Below are positions 22,201 to 31,851 of a stretch of 64,000 nt of DNA, in pieces. Position numbers and translations under genes: made by a program. The notes beneath the pieces are model-generated. The model saw only the letters and a list, made by a program, of their open reading frames with translations. It was not told the DNA's origin and made no database searches. The DNA is from Bacteroidota bacterium (GTDB lineage Bacteria; Bacteroidota; Bacteroidia; M30B66), in NCBI GenBank assembly GCA_027490225.1, contig JAIXYK010000017.1:1-64000 (forward strand), written 5' to 3'. Position 1 is the first letter of the stretch. The number at the start of each line of letters is the position of its first letter.

Positions 22201-25165
22201 TACTTATGGTTGCTCTAGTACCAATACACCAGTTCCGGTAACTGTAAATCCTCTTCCTGCAGACAATGCTGGTTTAGACCAAAACATCTGCGGTTCAGGA
22301 AGTGTAACCTTAGGAAATGCCACAACTGCTGGTAATACTTATGTTTGGACACCTGCTGCAACGTTAAGCAGTGCAACAATTGCTCAACCTTTAGCAAGCC
22401 CTGTTACTAACACAACTTATACATTAACAGAAACCATTACAGCTACCGGATGCTCTGCTACAAATATTGCTGTAGTAACAGTAACACCTCTTCCAACCAT
22501 TATTTCAACTGCACCTGCAGGAAGATGTGGTACCGGAACAGTAACATTGAGTGCTGTATCATCAACAGGAACTATGAAATGGTATGCGAATCCTACTGGA
22601 GGACTTCCTCTTGGAACTGCAAACAGTTTCACAACGCCTTCCATCTCAGTGAATACAACCTATTATGCAGAAGCGACTACAGCTAATTGTGTTGCAGCAT
22701 CTCGTGTTGCTGTAGTTGCAACTATCAATGCAGCTCCAACTATTTCTTCACAATCAACTGCTGCAGCATCTTATAGTCAAAACGTAACAGCAACTGCGCT
22801 TTCGGTTACAGCAACTGCAGGAAGTGGAACAATTACAGGCTACCAGTGGTATTCAAACGCGATTGCTAGTAATGCTGGTGGTACTTTAATTCCTTCAGCA
22901 ACAACAACTACATACACGCCATCAACTGCAATTGTTGGAACACTTTATTACTACTGTGTTGTAACAAATAGCAATGGTTGTACAGTAAATTCCGCAGTAT
23001 CTGGTGCTATCATCATTTTAGTAACTCCTGCAATTACAAGCATAACAGGGTCACTTCCTGTTGTGAGTGGTCAAGCGGCATCTACAGGATATCGTGGACA
23101 AATAGTTACCATTAACGGAACTAATTTCGAATCTAGTTCAACAGTAAGTTTCAATGGTGTGTCTGCAACATCTGTTACTTTTGTAAACACGAATCAGCTT
23201 ACTGCGGTAGTTAACAATGTTGGAATTAATAGTTCTGGAAATGCAGTTGTTACCAATACTTCAAATGGAGCTTTTACAAGTGCCGCCTTCAACTATATTG
23301 GGTACCTTACATCTGGCTTAAGTTCAGATTGGAGTGCGAATGGAACCTGGTTAGGTAATTTAACTCCAACTACAGGCTCAAACGCTACAATAGCTCATGC
23401 CAATACTTGTAACTCGGCTGTAACAAATGCAATGAATCTTGTTACAATAAATGCAGGTGCGAGTTTAACTTTTGGTTCGGCAAGTTCGGCTCTAACTACA
23501 ATTGACATTGTTGTAAACAATGGTTCAGTAATTTGGACAAACTCAGGAACTTTAACAATTGGGAATACTTTAACACTTTCACCTACTGCTGTATTTACTG
23601 CAGGTGCAGGAAACGTTGTTTACAATAAAGCTGGAGACCAGCAATTGTTCAGTGGTCAATCCATTGTAACATTTAACAATGTTTCACTTGCTGGTTCTGG
23701 AAACAAATCACTTGCTTTGAATACTGATATTGTGGTTAGGAATTTAATCATCAATACAGGAACAACATTCAATTTGTCGACTAGTGATTCAGAGGTATTA
23801 TTGAGAGGTGATTTAATAGTTGATGGAAACCTTGCAGTTGGAACCAGTAATTTCCAATTTGTTGGAACAGTAGATCAACAAGTTTCTCTAATTGCAGCAG
23901 GAGGGACAGCAGTATTTAGTTCAATGAAAGTAAATAAAACAGCAGGATTGTTGTTAATGAATGACAATATTCAAGTGCAGGATTCATTGATTATGGTTCA
24001 GGGAAATATCAATACACAAGGATATATTCTTGAAGTTGGATCCAGCATAACTCAAAGAGGAACGTTAACTTATACGGCAGGTTATGTAAATGGAAAAATG
24101 CGCCGCTGGTATGCAGCTGCAACAAATGCTTCTATTGCATCTGGTATTTTCCCAATAGGTGAATTCTCGAATAATCTTTGGGAAAGCAGAAGAGCTCAGT
24201 TGAATTACACCGTAGCTCCTAGTAACGGAGGGCACTTAACAATTGAATTCATTCCAATTCCAATGATTGATAGTTTAGGTACACAGAATTTTATTCCTTC
24301 AGCAAACACTGGTGGTGCAGGATTCGTAGTATCAAACTTCTCAAATGATGGTTATTGGAAAATTGATAATCTAGCAAATACATTGATAGATGGTGAATAC
24401 AACATTTCATTAACGGGTGAAGGTTTTTCTCTTCCTGGCGGATTGACTGACATGACCATTGTGAAACGCGTTCTATTAGGAGACTGGTTCTGTCCTGGAA
24501 CACACTTGGCACCAACAGGAAACGCATCAATACCTACACTTCGTCGTTCTGGAGTGAGTGGATTCTCTAATTTTGGATATGCTGGAGGACCAAACAATGC
24601 ATTACCTATTACACTTGTGAATTTTGACGGTACATGTGATGGAGAAAAAATTCAGTTGAATTGGAGCACTGAGTCTGAGTCAAACAACAAAGAGTATCAA
24701 ATTGAATCTAGCTACGATGCTTACAACTGGACAATTGCCGAAATCGTTCCTGGGGCAAATAATAGCAACACATTGATTAATTATTCTGGAGAACTTAGAC
24801 TCGAAAGCACTAATGGAATCTACATTCGTTTGAGACAAGTAGATTTCAATGGAAATTCTAAGGCTTTTGATCCGATTTTTGTAAAATGTGGCGAAGTAAA
24901 ATTGGGTAATTCAATTCAGATGTATCCAAATCCAACCTTAGATATTAGTCGAATTGAAATTCAATCTGAATTCCAAACTGCTGTACAATTATGCATCTTC
25001 AGTTCTAATGGGCAGATTGTACTAAATAAATCAATGCAATTAAATAAAGGTAAAAACCTTGTTGATTTTGATATGTCAGGACTTGCTCCCGGAGCATATT
25101 TTGTAAAATTGTCAAATAACAATCACATAAAGTTTACAGGAGATAAGTTGCTAATCAAACAATAA
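13241..25165 (+). CDS. Giant modular T9SS-sorted surface protein, 3974 codons
   Basis: A likely surface adhesin-like protein. The signal peptide runs [17 protein letters not shown] and is preceded by ~85 residues if the ATG at 13241 is used; an in-frame ATG at 13427 would give a conventional 42-residue signal. In residue order: a [19 protein letters not shown] beta-sandwich (~105-340); a MAM-like jelly roll (~344-568); a bacterial Ig module (~625-698); six He_PIG-like repeats with two intercalated EPGxTEA modules (~700-1488); Ig_7 (CHU_C-type) repeats (~1751-2074, one more ~3084-3163); a galactose-binding-like module (~2144-2327); a second MAM-like module (~2780-2948); IPT/TIG (~3266-3354); beta-helix-like tail (~3357-3643); fn3-like; and a type-A sorting domain (~3890-3974, [14 protein letters not shown]). 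The first ~2 kb is more GC-rich than the rest. Ligand unknown. Confidence 0.88.
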   Translation: MRNILLFIKITLQFIVSTLTAWREDSHRKEDETTVPLIKQDVAIFRHWKSISIYRNLRLILKMLDITSWNYKQSISLTKKSLIQKQVSWIAAFLLLISINVSAQIAQRGTSTTASIATAAAAMTINKPTGVVAGDVMIATVLQNETDNDNGGLSNVTSTGWTLVDGRSIFVQGIANNDNAWHGTVLYRVADGTEGASFAFALPNSRADMAIGSIVAFSGATSTGGFKADGTAGGPFDADPGIINVGTSATASAFSINAATSNSAVIMLSMVANDRTHSAWAATSPTSLTELNDNITTNQDDGAVAAAWAIKTSAGAIGNGTVTLSASDPFGAMLLALRPAASVAVNSSAASVCGTSTINLSNTLAGNMSIAPIGFQGFESTGSTMTYTVSGGNTQTGTIALGEGPASSPYGYNSATGYRINNGTATVTFANVTGLASYTNKSVTLDLASFSLGSQTNGADNGDNVTVAISLDGGTTYSNELNVNGNSNAFWGYTTGTGVASATYDGNNTPTAFTPGGGGNRTTDGYSNLVINLPNSSTQVRVRVTMFNDNANEVWAIDDVTLSGTPTPVYSWTSSPAGFTSSAASPTSVSISATTTYNLTVTDATGFSASGSTAVTFVTAPNAGTISGTQNICIGGATTFSSNGNTGGAWSTSNAAVATVNASTGAISGVAAGTATITYTVTGTAPCTNATATRTVTVAPNNTAGAASSTPTLCINTALTNITHTTTGASGIGTVTGLPAGVAAAWASNTITISGTPTAAGTFSYTIPLTGGCGSVNATGTITVLNGTIDYANLQFPGSQTICIGNNLTAYGRIYEAGVTEAAGANAIVEAQVGYNASNTNPNTWAAGNWTNATYNVQSGNDDEYSGSFGSALAAGTYYYAFRYRMNGCAWQYGGFSGSGGGFYNGSTNINGVLTISPNNTVAAASSTPTLCINTALTNITHATTGATGIGSATGLPAGVAASWNSNTITIYGTPSASGTFLYSVPLTGGCASVNATGTITVTPANTILLTSAVGTNAQLKCVNSAITNITYSTAGASGATFSGLPSGVSGAWAANVVTISGTPTAYGFYNYTVTLTGGCGSVTATGSINVNGLDYGNLQSPGSQTICVGNSFPVYGQVYEPGITEAGGANVNIVAQIGYNTSNTDPSTWPAGNWTNASYNIQSGNNDEYVANFGAALAVGTYYYTFRYSINGCSYQYAGAFSGFWNGTSNVNGVLTVSPNNTVGVASSTPTVCINTAMTNITHTTTGATGILNAGTQGANGLPAGVAASWNSNTITIYGTPSASGTFNYSIPLTGGCGSVNATGTITVTPNNTATLSSAAGTNAQTRCINTAITNITYATTTATGATFSGLPTGVNGNWATNVATISGTPTVSGTFNYTVTLTGGCSSVTATGTITVTPANTISLTSAAGTNGQTVCRNTAITNITYSTTGATGATFSGLPAGVSGNWAANVVTISGTTTTAATYNYTVTLIGGCGAVTATGSVIVNPLSVGGTIAGSASRCAGTNTTTLTLSGNTGAVLRWESSTSSTFATAVTNIANTTTTLTATNLNVTTYYRAVVQSGVCSSTNSSTATITITQPGSGTFAYSNYGFCTSTTGAQAVASSNFTGVAGAYSSSPAGLNIDGTSGAVTPSTSAAGAYVVTYTIPASGGCAAYSTTTNVTIDRAGSGTISYTPSTICTGTAGTVSPTITGDGGSGASTWFTAAPGTITMDANGVITPSSSAAGSYTITYSRSSTGLCPTYSTTTSVTVNASPTISSSTPASRCGAGSVVLGAVSSSGTVNWFDAPTGGTNLGSGITFNTPSISTNTTYYADAVSVNGCVAGARTAILATVFAIPTIATTTPASRCGTGTVTLSATASAGTLNWYDVSTGGTILGTGASFTTPSISSTTNYFVETVANGCSSARSAVTATIFAIPTVTSTTPNSNCGPGTVTLGATSSAGTINWYNVSTGGSSLGTGTSFTTPSISTNTPYYVDATENGCTSPRTAVIAGIATSPSISSFVNGDRCDAGTVNLSATPSSGATIKWYSAATGGTLLATGNSFTTPSLSTTTTYYAEATAGACIQPSRTAITATINANPVAAITADYCSVPGIVVLSTNLGMAEYSWSTGASTQSINVDQAGNYTVVIKNSQGCASSASISVATELVTNGSFDAGNTGFTTAYNYVTDISGFTIRNEMYPEGTYAVVPNANLVHNAFNGQDRNGGSGNILVINGSPTLLSVWNQNNISVVPNTTYYFSAWAMSVVNGNNAILQFSINGSQVGTIAYLPNGYTNDAGPYTWVRFYGQWESGPLTSANLSIVNLNTIAGGNDFALDDISFGTMSPIGLSANPILNGNSVCQNDPLILNAGALGGASPFTYSWTGPNSFTSTSENPLVTSSASSTQNGTYTVVVTDGFGCTKTNSVSVTVSAIPNNVTVSAAAAAVCSGGSTNINLSTSEIGVYYQLRNNANNASIGALVQGTGSAISLPTGVLTASTTFNVLATRYPANCDRQMSNTVPVTLSTTPEINITNQAVCSGTVNLTASAVTAGSTGSGTLTYWIDLAATTAVANPTSVGSGTYFIRSTNGACSDIEPVVVSVAPISANFTIGGPYCTTGTDPLPTITGTAGVFSSTTGLVFVNTNTGEIDLSASSPGTYNIVNTITPSGACAPLSQTRSVTITAAPLAGFNYISNDLCQSINPNPSAPLNVAPIFDAGAAAGTFSTSAGLTLNTTTGVINVSTSTPGNYAVVNTRAATGGCLAFSDTTFLDVNPYTFTGAVTSSSSDDVICLNENVDLYSNATSYATVLLREKFNGSINNWITTNNSTGGTFANAAWTLRDELYNYGGNNYSSNDDSRFYMSNSQAQGGGGNTSTILRSPVMSTIGFSTLSLDFFHFYDDRDAGDNAKVQISTNNTTWTDLVTYTSDQGSTTGFLNAVFDLNAYIGLPTIYIRFVYTASNDRAWAIDNVSVTGNSINYGYAWATSPVGFTSTLQNPTAVAPTVNSFYTVTATNTYGCSSTNTPVPVTVNPLPADNAGLDQNICGSGSVTLGNATTAGNTYVWTPAATLSSATIAQPLASPVTNTTYTLTETITATGCSATNIAVVTVTPLPTIISTAPAGRCGTGTVTLSAVSSTGTMKWYANPTGGLPLGTANSFTTPSISVNTTYYAEATTANCVAASRVAVVATINAAPTISSQSTAAASYSQNVTATALSVTATAGSGTITGYQWYSNAIASNAGGTLIPSATTTTYTPSTAIVGTLYYYCVVTNSNGCTVNSAVSGAIIILVTPAITSITGSLPVVSGQAASTGYRGQIVTINGTNFESSSTVSFNGVSATSVTFVNTNQLTAVVNNVGINSSGNAVVTNTSNGAFTSAAFNYIGYLTSGLSSDWSANGTWLGNLTPTTGSNATIAHANTCNSAVTNAMNLVTINAGASLTFGSASSALTTIDIVVNNGSVIWTNSGTLTIGNTLTLSPTAVFTAGAGNVVYNKAGDQQLFSGQSIVTFNNVSLAGSGNKSLALNTDIVVRNLIINTGTTFNLSTSDSEVLLRGDLIVDGNLAVGTSNFQFVGTVDQQVSLIAAGGTAVFSSMKVNKTAGLLLMNDNIQVQDSLIMVQGNINTQGYILEVGSSITQRGTLTYTAGYVNGKMRRWYAAATNASIASGIFPIGEFSNNLWESRRAQLNYTVAPSNGGHLTIEFIPIPMIDSLGTQNFIPSANTGGAGFVVSNFSNDGYWKIDNLANTLIDGEYNISLTGEGFSLPGGLTDMTIVKRVLLGDWFCPGTHLAPTGNASIPTLRRSGVSGFSNFGYAGGPNNALPITLVNFDGTCDGEKIQLNWSTESESNNKEYQIESSYDAYNWTIAEIVPGANNSNTLINYSGELRLESTNGIYIRLRQVDFNGNSKAFDPIFVKCGEVKLGNSIQMYPNPTLDISRIEIQSEFQTAVQLCIFSSNGQIVLNKSMQLNKGKNLVDFDMSGLAPGAYFVKLSNNNHIKFTGDKLLIKQ
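15337..17703 (+). repeat. Six He_PIG-like repeats with two inserted modules
   Basis: Units start near 15337, 15991, 16255, 16897, 17173 and 17440. Each has a Cys in a (L/R)CINTAxTNIT-like strand, GLPAGV or GLPSGV, ISGTPT or IYGTPS, and GGCxSV(N/T)ATGTITV. Two ~125-residue modules (15598-15990 and 16513-16896) are inserted, each with GSQTIC, EPGITEA or EAGVTEA, NWTNA, a (D/N)DEY step and a TYYYxFRYxxNGC step. The DNA of units is visibly similar to units at 2-501. Confidence 0.8.
18490..19461 (+). repeat. Four tandem Ig_7 (CHU_C-associated) repeats
   Basis: Four ~79-residue units, each with CGxGxVxLxAxxSxGTxxWY, a GGxxLGxGxxFTTPS step and a TNTxYYxxA closing strand. A fifth unit is at ~22490-22728. 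This is the Ig-like module widespread in Bacteroidota T9SS clients. Confidence 0.75.
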
Positions 25166-25187
25166 TCTTAAACTAAGATGTTTACAT

Positions 25188-25226
25188 AAAAGCACAGTTC
25201 CTCATTGAGGTGCTGTGCTTTTTTTC
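25188..25226 (+). terminator. Rho-independent terminator of giant gene
   Basis: AAAAGCACAG (25188-25197) pairs with CTGTGCTTTT (25213-25222), followed by a T-run, 22 bp after the stop at 25165. Confidence 0.8.
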
Positions 25227-25344
25227 TTTGATATAAGTCTTAAAACGGTTGTCTTTATTCAGTTCGATAGGTAAGACAAAAACCTAATAATTACTTTATA
25301 GCTTTATTAATAGCTATAATTCTTAATTCGAATTAAAAATATTA

Positions 25345-26673
25345 TTAAATAGCTTCTTCAATAAATTGAATTCCATGTTTATGCTCCAGTTCATCTAAAA
25401 TTGGAGCATAAATATTTGGTGTAATTGGAAGAATTAAGCCTTTCTCAATTAATTTACCTTCTAAAAATAACTTCACTGCTATGGCTAGCGGTAAACCTAC
25501 TGTTTTGGCCATTGCAGTTTTTATTTGACTTTCACCCGTTAAACTTAAAGATGAGGTTAGTTTATAATTTTCATTATTTAATTGGTATTCAAACAAATGT
25601 TGCATTACGATTAAGTCTTTATCGTCTTCTTGTAATCTCCATTTATCCTCCAGCAGTGCCTGAACTATCTGTGCAGGAGTTCCGTTTTTAACTTTGACCT
25701 TTTCTTCTGAAAGTATGCCTGTCCATTCCAGTTTTTCAAAATCAACATCACTGTAATCATTTCCAAGTAATTTTTTGAAATCTGATTTTAAATCACCACT
25801 CACTTCTGGCAAAAATGCTTCGATAAAAGAGCGGTAAGTTAAATCTTCAGATATCGGAAATTGAAATGTATCATCAGTAATGCCTAATTGAACCAAAAAA
25901 TTCCAAGATTTACAAAAACCTGCATGTCTTAATGTTCCTCTGATTAAAGTATCTACTTCTTTCAAGCCATAAATATTTTTGTATTCTAACGAATCTCTGT
26001 TAGGATATCCATCATAACTGGTATCGTCAGACATTAGAATACTTTTAGGCTGAGCAAAAACTCTTTGATAAGGCACAAACTTAAGTTTCCCATTTTCTAG
26101 AAAACGAGCTGTTCCTTGTCCAGCAAGTATTACATTTCTTGGATTCCAGCTAAATTTATATGCCCATGGCCCGTCAATACTTTCCTTTGCAATCAATCCT
26201 CCACAATAAGAATGAAATCCAGTAATTTTTGCTCCAATATTTTGCAAATGATGAATAACCTTCATCGCCGACATATGGTCTATACCGGGGTCTAATCCGC
26301 ATTCATTTATAAAAAAAAGAGATTTCTCCTTAATTTCTTCAGCATGTTTTTTAAGAAAATCGCTTTCATAAGACGCTGTAGCTAAATGCACATTATTTAG
26401 TATGCATTGTTCAGCTATGAGCGGATGCATAAAAGCAGGTAACATTGAAACTACAATATAACTTTCCTCAATTAGCTTGGTTCTGTTTTCCTCATTAGAG
26501 AGGTCAACATCAACAAGAGTGAGGTGAGCATTTTCAATTTTTAAATTAGAAATATGTTTTGTATTGAAATCTGCAATCTTTATTTTCCAGTGGTTTTCTA
26601 AGGTCCATTGCAAAAGGTATTCAATCAGATATATGGCAGATTTACCTGATCCCAGTATTAAAACTTGTTGCAT
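25345..26673 (-). CDS. Saccharopine dehydrogenase-family protein (LYS9-like)
   Basis: 442 aa, the length of the LYS9-type reductase. The N-terminal Rossmann fold starts MQQVLILGSGKSA. The diagnostic NECGLDPGIDHMSAMKVI follows (~residues 130-147), then the substrate-domain motifs GGLIAKES and WAYKFSWNPRNVILAGQGTA. Family members interconvert saccharopine with glutamate and aminoadipate semialdehyde (or, in bacteria, act in lysine degradation), using NAD(P). No lysine-pathway neighbour is seen here, so the pathway is uncertain. It is 15 bp downstream of the lipoprotein gene at 26689, probably in one transcript. Confidence 0.88.
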   Translation of the reverse strand: MQQVLILGSGKSAIYLIEYLLQWTLENHWKIKIADFNTKHISNLKIENAHLTLVDVDLSNEENRTKLIEESYIVVSMLPAFMHPLIAEQCILNNVHLATASYESDFLKKHAEEIKEKSLFFINECGLDPGIDHMSAMKVIHHLQNIGAKITGFHSYCGGLIAKESIDGPWAYKFSWNPRNVILAGQGTARFLENGKLKFVPYQRVFAQPKSILMSDDTSYDGYPNRDSLEYKNIYGLKEVDTLIRGTLRHAGFCKSWNFLVQLGITDDTFQFPISEDLTYRSFIEAFLPEVSGDLKSDFKKLLGNDYSDVDFEKLEWTGILSEEKVKVKNGTPAQIVQALLEDKWRLQEDDKDLIVMQHLFEYQLNNENYKLTSSLSLTGESQIKTAMAKTVGLPLAIAVKLFLEGKLIEKGLILPITPNIYAPILDELEHKHGIQFIEEAI

Positions 26674-26688
26674 TATTTTTTTATCAAA

Positions 26689-27198
26689 TCAATTATTAGT
26701 GATGTTGATAAAAGCACCATCTTCAACTGTGGTTTTAACAACTATTGATGTTTCAGGTAAAACTTCTGTAAAGTACGAAACAAAAGAAAATCCTCCTGAA
26801 ACTTTAAAAGTTCCATCTCTATTAATGTACTCATCAATTACAACTTTACCTGAATCAGATCTGAAAACACGGGCATTTGCATCAACATATTCTAATTTCA
26901 AACTATCTGAACCAATCTCTCTAACTCCTTCTTCAGTTCCATAGAAAATAATGCGCACTTTGGTATTGTTTGTTCTTGATAGCGTTATGAAATTTTTCAA
27001 TCTTGTACCTTCTTGAATAATATAAAAATCAGCACGGGTAAAAGTGTTGAATGCCCCATTAACAGATGCTGAACCATAAACTTGTGCAAGTTCTACTTCT
27101 TCCTCTTCCTTTTTGCAGCCTACCATTATTGAAGAAAGTAATACAATAGATAAGGTAATGAATGTGAAAAACTCTAATCTTAGTGAAACAAAACGCAT
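26689..27198 (-). CDS. Hypothetical lipoprotein
   Basis: 169 aa from the ATG at 27198; a TTG-started extension to 27231 is unlikely because the -7 element lies in it. A lipobox VGC (C28) is followed by an acidic spacer KKEEEEVEL, as in many Bacteroidota outer-membrane lipoproteins. The rest is beta-strand-like (YGSASVNGAFNTFTRADFYI, RIIFYGTEEGVREIGSDSL) with no domain I can name. It precedes the saccharopine dehydrogenase gene by 15 bp and is divergent from the DHH gene. Confidence 0.75.
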   Translation of the reverse strand: MRFVSLRLEFFTFITLSIVLLSSIMVGCKKEEEEVELAQVYGSASVNGAFNTFTRADFYIIQEGTRLKNFITLSRTNNTKVRIIFYGTEEGVREIGSDSLKLEYVDANARVFRSDSGKVVIDEYINRDGTFKVSGGFSFVSYFTEVLPETSIVVKTTVEDGAFINITNN

Positions 27199-27219
27199 GA
27201 AGTATATTTTTTTTAAAAA

Positions 27220-27228
27220 GCGAAAATA
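27220..27228 (-). promoter_or_regulatory. Putative -7 element of lipoprotein/LYS9-like operon
   Basis: TATTTTCGC on the minus strand fits TAnnTT(T/C)GC, 22 nt before the ATG at 27198. It forms a divergent pair with the element at 27276-27284. Confidence 0.35.
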
Positions 27229-27275
27229 CAAAAAAATGTGTTATTACTTCTGTAATTCATTTAGGGTTTATTTAG

Positions 27276-27284
27276 TAGGTTTGC
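27276..27284 (+). promoter_or_regulatory. Putative -7 element of DHH-FKBP operon
   Basis: TAGGTTTGC fits TAnnTTTG exactly and ends 6 nt before the ATG at 27291, so the leader would be very short or absent. No obvious -33 box. Confidence 0.4.
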
Positions 27285-27290
27285 TCCAAT

Positions 27291-28307
27291 ATGTTTACAC
27301 AAGAAAATTGCAATCAAATCAATGAATTGCTTAAAAATGCTGATTCAGTTATCATCACTACACATCGAAATCCTGATGGTGACGCTTTAGGTTCAACGCT
27401 TGGTTTAAAACTTTTAATTCAAAAGTTTTATAAAGTTAAAACCACCGTGATGGTTCCAGATTCATATCCAACTTTTTTGAACTGGATGCCTCATGCGAAC
27501 GAAATTGTTGTATTTGATCAGAATCCTTCAGAAAATTCAGCAATATTGAATTCCGCTTCTGTAATTTTCTGTCTCGATTACAATAATCCTGGCCGAACAG
27601 CAGATATGGAAGTCCCATTATTATCTTCCAAGGCAATTAAAATTATGCTAGACCATCATCAACAACCTGATGGATTTGTAAATTTTACCTGGTCAGATAC
27701 CTCAGCCAGTTCAACATGCGAAATATTGTATCGATTTGCGGCACAAATGAGTTGGATAAATTCACTCGACATCGATATTGCAGCTTGCATTTATACAGGA
27801 ATTATGACAGATACCGGTTCATTTAGATTTCCTGTAACTACATCTGATACATTCAGAATTATTTCCCACTTAAAAGAAACTGGTCTCGAGCATTGGAAAA
27901 TTCATGAGTCTTTGTTTAATAATAATTCTTTTAATAAACTAAAACTTTGGGGATTTGCTTTAGGAAATGCAATGGTAAACATCCCTGAAATTAGCACAAC
28001 TTATATTGCTTTAACAGCAGAATCACTTTCAAAATATAATTATAAAGAAGGAGATACAGAAGGGCTTGTTAATTATGCTTTAAGCGTAGAAGGAACAATT
28101 TTGGGTGTCTTGTTAAGCGAAAAAGATGGTAAAGTCAGAATTTCTTTTCGGTCAGTCGGTGATTTTTCTGTAAATAAGTTGTCAAGAGAAAATTTCGAAG
28201 GTGGAGGTCATGAAAATGCAGCAGGAGGGATTTCATACCTTTCTATGCAAGATACTATTGATAAACTTATTGCCGTTTTAAAAGACACTCCAGCGCTAAA
28301 GAAATGA
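27291..28307 (+). CDS. DHH/DHHA1 phosphoesterase (NrnA-like)
   Basis: 338 aa. The DHH metal-binding set is complete: HRNPDGDALGS (D29, D31), LDYNNPGR, and LDHHQQP with D121-H122-H123. The DHHA1 nucleic-acid-binding GGGH is at 304-307. NrnA-type enzymes degrade nanoRNA and dephosphorylate pAp, in the cytoplasm. The family assignment is firm; the substrate is inferred. Its ATGA stop overlaps the start of the GldI-like gene by 4 nt, and it heads a five-gene operon with four exported FKBP-family proteins. Confidence 0.9.
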   Translation: MFTQENCNQINELLKNADSVIITTHRNPDGDALGSTLGLKLLIQKFYKVKTTVMVPDSYPTFLNWMPHANEIVVFDQNPSENSAILNSASVIFCLDYNNPGRTADMEVPLLSSKAIKIMLDHHQQPDGFVNFTWSDTSASSTCEILYRFAAQMSWINSLDIDIAACIYTGIMTDTGSFRFPVTTSDTFRIISHLKETGLEHWKIHESLFNNNSFNKLKLWGFALGNAMVNIPEISTTYIALTAESLSKYNYKEGDTEGLVNYALSVEGTILGVLLSEKDGKVRISFRSVGDFSVNKLSRENFEGGGHENAAGGISYLSMQDTIDKLIAVLKDTPALKK

Positions 28308-28825
28308 ATCTTAAATCCATTTTTATCTTTATTTTATTTACTTGGTTTGGATGCAAAGACCCAGTAAAACCAGTGAAGAAATTAAATGAACAACAAATTC
28401 AAGAAGCTTTAATTAAGGCAAACCAAAAATTAGCTAAAAATGAGTTAGCCGATATTGATGCATACATTCTGAAAAACTCTTTGAAAATGGATAAAAGCGG
28501 AACTGGGCTTAGATTTTCAATTATTGGAGAAGGAGTAGGTAAATTTGCAGAAGCAGGAATGAAAGCAACTGTAAAGTATAAGATAAGTTTATTGAATGGG
28601 AGGGTCTGTTACAGTTCTGATAATAAAGGTCTTGAGCAATTTGTTGTAGATAACGACCAGGTTGAAAGTGGCCTGCATGAAGGAATCAAAAGAATGAAAG
28701 TTGGAAATAAAGCTAAATTTATTCTACCTTCGCACCTTGCTCACGGCTTAATTGGAGATGAGGATAAAATTCCTTCCCATGCGCCTTTAGTTTATGATAT
28801 TGAATTACTTGAATTAAATAAATGA
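28304..28825 (+). CDS. gldI: GldI-like FKBP-family lipoprotein
   Basis: 173 aa. Lipobox FGC (C17). A single FKBP fold covers ~80-172, with GLHEGIKRMKVGNKAKFILP and PLVYDIELLEL. The residues normally lining the prolyl isomerase pocket are changed: the usual FDSS is CYSS, the WDEG Trp is Leu (GLHEG) and the YG Tyr is His (LAHG), a pattern close to GldI, the gliding-motility FKBP lipoprotein of flavobacteria. GldI is required for gliding in Flavobacterium johnsoniae. I call it GldI-like by pattern and by its place behind a DHH phosphoesterase, as is common in Flavobacteriia. Overlaps both neighbours by 4 nt. Confidence 0.65.
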   Translation: MNLKSIFIFILFTWFGCKDPVKPVKKLNEQQIQEALIKANQKLAKNELADIDAYILKNSLKMDKSGTGLRFSIIGEGVGKFAEAGMKATVKYKISLLNGRVCYSSDNKGLEQFVVDNDQVESGLHEGIKRMKVGNKAKFILPSHLAHGLIGDEDKIPSHAPLVYDIELLELNK

Positions 28826-29733
28826 AGTTAAACATCGTTAAAATTGCAGCGTTTTCATACGCATTTTTTACAATTATTGGAATCAATTCCTGCAAACAGT
28901 CTAAAAAAGATGGTTTTGAAGAAACCGAAACAGGACTTTTTTATAAGTTTCACAAACAATCTAAATCGGGGCTTAAAGCTAAGCTAGATGAAGTGCTTTT
29001 TTGTAGTATGGAGTACCGTACCAATGATAAAAAAGACTCTCTTGTTTTTACTTCAAAAGGAAGAAAAGATAATGTGCTTTTTGTACAACTTATGAAACCT
29101 GCTTACAAAGGAGATATTATGGAAGGTTTAGCTATGATGGAAGTAGGAGATAGTGCATCATTTATAGTAAATGCTGATTCTTTTTTCTTTAAAAATGCTG
29201 GTCTCAAAGAATTACCTCCAGGATTGAAACCAGGTGGTGAATTAAAATTTGATATTTCAATAAAGGATAAGAAAACTTTAGAGCAGATGCAAATACTTGC
29301 TGGAAATGAAGCAAGCGCTAGAAAAGCTCAAGCCGACCAATTACAAGCTGAAGAACCAGCTACGATTCAGGAATATATCACCAGAAAAGGAATCAAAGAA
29401 AAACCTTTAAAAAGTGGCCTTTATTTTATAGAAAGCCAAGCTGGTAATGGAGCTAGTCCTAAAAAAGGACAAAAAGTAACTGTTCATTATTCAGGTTTCC
29501 TAACAAATGGTAAAAAATTCGATTCAAGTTACGATAGAAATGAACCATTTACTTTCGTTTTGGGTGAAGGTCAGGTAATTGGCGGTTGGGATGAAGGAGT
29601 TGCTTTAATGAAAGTTGGAAGCGCTGCCACATTGGTTATTCCATCTGTTTTAGGTTATGGTGCTAATGGTAGTGGGCAAATCCCTCCTTTTGCTCCTTTA
29701 GTATTCGAAGTTCAATTGTTAAAAGTAGAATAA
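28822..29733 (+). CDS. Two-domain FKBP lipoprotein
   Basis: 303 aa. Lipobox NSC (C24). Residues ~35-155 are a degenerate FKBP-like domain that lacks pocket residues ([11 protein letters not shown], then [18 protein letters not shown]). A linker of ~40 residues ([18 protein letters not shown]) follows. The C-terminal FKBP domain (~205-303) is complete: [43 protein letters not shown] peptidyl-prolyl isomerase anchored in the periplasm or outer membrane is expected. 4-nt overlap with the previous gene and 2 nt to the next. Confidence 0.85.
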   Translation: MKLNIVKIAAFSYAFFTIIGINSCKQSKKDGFEETETGLFYKFHKQSKSGLKAKLDEVLFCSMEYRTNDKKDSLVFTSKGRKDNVLFVQLMKPAYKGDIMEGLAMMEVGDSASFIVNADSFFFKNAGLKELPPGLKPGGELKFDISIKDKKTLEQMQILAGNEASARKAQADQLQAEEPATIQEYITRKGIKEKPLKSGLYFIESQAGNGASPKKGQKVTVHYSGFLTNGKKFDSSYDRNEPFTFVLGEGQVIGGWDEGVALMKVGSAATLVIPSVLGYGANGSGQIPPFAPLVFEVQLLKVE

Positions 29734-29735
29734 TC

Positions 29736-30638
29736 ATGAAAAAAATAATTTGTTTAGCACAATTAATCACTATAACCTTATCTCTATCAGCTTCTAACGT
29801 TGAAGGAGTGAATGATAAAATTGAAAAAACCAAAAACGGAGTAAGCGTTAATTGGGTTCGGAGAAATCCAGATGCTGCATTAGTGAAAGTTTCTGATATA
29901 GCTGAAATTAATATCAGTTATTATACAAAAGGGAAAAAGGACTCATTAATATTCGATTCTAAAAATACCCCTCAAAAAGCGATTTTGGTACAAATAAAAG
30001 AATCAGCTTTTAAAGGTGATATTATGGAGATTCTAACATTAATGCACCTTGGAGATAGCGCTATTTTTAATCTTTCAGCAGATTCGTTTTTCTTTAAAAC
30101 AGTTGGAGTAAAAGAACTACCAAAAGGAATAACAAAAGGTTCTGAGTTGCAGTTTTTTGTAGGATTGAAAGATTTCAAAACCGAAGAACAAATGAGGGCA
30201 ATGCAAGCCCAGCTTGAAGAACAAGAAAAAATTAAAGGACAAGAAAGTCAAATGAAAGAAGGCACAATCATAAAAGAATATCTTGAAAAAAACGGTATCA
30301 CACAGACACCTACAGCCTCAGGATTAATTATTGTTACTAAAACCAAAGGAAATGGCGTAAAACCAGCCAAAGGACAAAAAGTTACTGTACATTACACAGG
30401 AACGTTAATGGATGGAACTAAATTCGATTCAAGCGTCGATAGGGGAGACCCTTTCGTATTTACTTTGGGACAAGGACAAGTAATTTCAGGTTGGGATGAA
30501 GGTATTGCTGAACTTGAAGTTGGTGGTTCAGCAACTTTAATAATCCCTTCGTCTATTGCTTATGGACCTAGAGGAACAGGACCAATCGGCCCATATAGTC
30601 CCTTAGTCTTTGAAGTTCAACTTCTTAAAGTGGAGTAA
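29736..30638 (+). CDS. Two-domain exported FKBP
   Basis: 300 aa, same architecture as its neighbour at 28822 but with a classical signal peptide rather than a lipobox. The N-terminal domain (~35-150) keeps [10 protein letters not shown] and [18 protein letters not shown] without the pocket residues. The C-terminal domain has [29 protein letters not shown] and [12 protein letters not shown], so it should be catalytically competent. It looks like a tandem duplicate of the 28822 gene. Spaced 2 nt from both neighbours. Confidence 0.85.
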   Translation: MKKIICLAQLITITLSLSASNVEGVNDKIEKTKNGVSVNWVRRNPDAALVKVSDIAEINISYYTKGKKDSLIFDSKNTPQKAILVQIKESAFKGDIMEILTLMHLGDSAIFNLSADSFFFKTVGVKELPKGITKGSELQFFVGLKDFKTEEQMRAMQAQLEEQEKIKGQESQMKEGTIIKEYLEKNGITQTPTASGLIIVTKTKGNGVKPAKGQKVTVHYTGTLMDGTKFDSSVDRGDPFVFTLGQGQVISGWDEGIAELEVGGSATLIIPSSIAYGPRGTGPIGPYSPLVFEVQLLKVE

Positions 30639-30640
30639 GT

Positions 30641-31441
30641 ATGAAATTTTATCTTCTTCATCTTATTTTTTTGTTTTTTTCATTATCAGCTAAAGCACAG
30701 CCATCTGTTAAGTTAAAAGTTGATGATGAAATTACCACTGCAAGCGGCTTAAAAATAAAGTTGACTGCAAGCGGGAAAGGTAAAAATATCAATAAAGGAG
30801 ATAAAGTTAAAATACATTTTTTAGGAACATTAGTAGATGGTCGAGTATTCGATAATTCTAAAGAAAGAAATCAACCTTTCGAATTTGTTCTCGGAATGAA
30901 GCAAGTAATTGCAGGTTGGGATGAAGCATTTCTTTATTTTAAATTGGGAGATAAGGCGATAGTTACTGTTCCTCCTGATTTGGGTTATGGTGATGTCCAA
31001 ATGGCGAAAATTCCAGCAGGTTCATATTTAGTATTCGATATAGAAATACTGGATGTCTTTAGGGATTTCGCTCCTAAACAATTTACAATAAAACCTAAAG
31101 AAGTAGTTAAATCCCCTTCAGGATTAGAGTACTTTATTGTTTCACAAGGAAAAGGATTAAAAGCAGAGAAAGGTAAAACTGTTGAAGTTCATTATACGGG
31201 TTTCCTCGAAAATGGAGATATTTTTGATTCTTCAGTTTTAAGAGGACAACCAATTTCTTTCAGGTTAGGAACAGGGATGGTTATACCTGGATGGGATGAA
31301 GGTGTTTCGTTTTTATATACAGGGGGCAAAGCCCTCCTTATTATTCCGTATGAACTTGCATATGGAGAAAATGGAAGACCTCCATTAATTCCACCAAAAG
31401 CAAAATTGATTTTTAATATTGAGTTGATTTCTGTTAAATAG
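30641..31441 (+). CDS. Exported FKBP with two complete domains
   Basis: 266 aa. Signal peptide ends LSAKA-Q. Unlike the two genes before it, both FKBP domains look intact: domain 1 (~30-145) has VKIHFLGTLVDGRVFDNS, VIAGWDEA and LGYG; domain 2 (~165-266) has VEVHYTGFLENG, FDSS, VIPGWDEG, LAYGENG. Likely periplasmic prolyl isomerase. It is the last gene of the DHH-FKBP operon; the next gene is convergent, 12 bp away. Confidence 0.87.
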   Translation: MKFYLLHLIFLFFSLSAKAQPSVKLKVDDEITTASGLKIKLTASGKGKNINKGDKVKIHFLGTLVDGRVFDNSKERNQPFEFVLGMKQVIAGWDEAFLYFKLGDKAIVTVPPDLGYGDVQMAKIPAGSYLVFDIEILDVFRDFAPKQFTIKPKEVVKSPSGLEYFIVSQGKGLKAEKGKTVEVHYTGFLENGDIFDSSVLRGQPISFRLGTGMVIPGWDEGVSFLYTGGKALLIIPYELAYGENGRPPLIPPKAKLIFNIELISVK

Positions 31442-31453
31442 AATCTTACAGAA

Positions 31454-31819
31454 TTACATAGAATTCATTTCTATTTGTAAATCAGACATTACCTTTTTCA
31501 ATACAATTTCCAACTTTTCTAATAACTCGGGAATATCCGATAGGTTTGAAAGTTCTTTTGCGTTTCTTTCAATAGTTCTTATATCTTCTTTTAAAAGTTG
31601 AATTCCTACAGTATCTATAGAAGGCTTAATTTTATGGGCAATAGCGCCAAGGTCAGACCAATTAGAAGTACTCAAATGCTGTTTTAGTTCGGCAATTGCA
31701 GGTGGCATTGTTTCAATAAAAAGCGACATCATTTTCTTTACAAAATCATTATTCCCATGAGAAATTTCTTTTATCATGGATAGATCGTATAATTTTCCTT
31801 CAGGTATTGTAAAACTCAT
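31454..31819 (-). CDS. Histidine phosphotransfer (Hpt) protein
   Basis: 121 aa, one Hpt four-helix domain. The phosphorylated His is H62 in AIAHKIKPSIDTVG. The N-terminal YDLSMIKEISHGNNDFVKKMMSLF is the usual first helix. No kinase or receiver lies next to it, so it is an orphan relay in a multistep phosphorelay whose partners are elsewhere. Convergent with the FKBP operon; a -7-like motif lies upstream. Confidence 0.85.
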   Translation of the reverse strand: MSFTIPEGKLYDLSMIKEISHGNNDFVKKMMSLFIETMPPAIAELKQHLSTSNWSDLGAIAHKIKPSIDTVGIQLLKEDIRTIERNAKELSNLSDIPELLEKLEIVLKKVMSDLQIEMNSM

Positions 31820-31836
31820 TTCTTAATTGTTTAATT

Positions 31837-31845
31837 GCAAAAGTA
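31837..31845 (-). promoter_or_regulatory. Putative -7 element of Hpt gene
   Basis: TACTTTTGC on the minus strand fits TAnnTTTG; 17 nt separate it from the ATG at 31819. Confidence 0.35.
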
Positions 31846-31851
31846 TTATTT

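Noticed and set aside
25166-25344. Possible small gene between the giant gene and the LYS9-like gene
   Set aside because: Only the terminator is convincing; the rest is AT-rich without an ORF.
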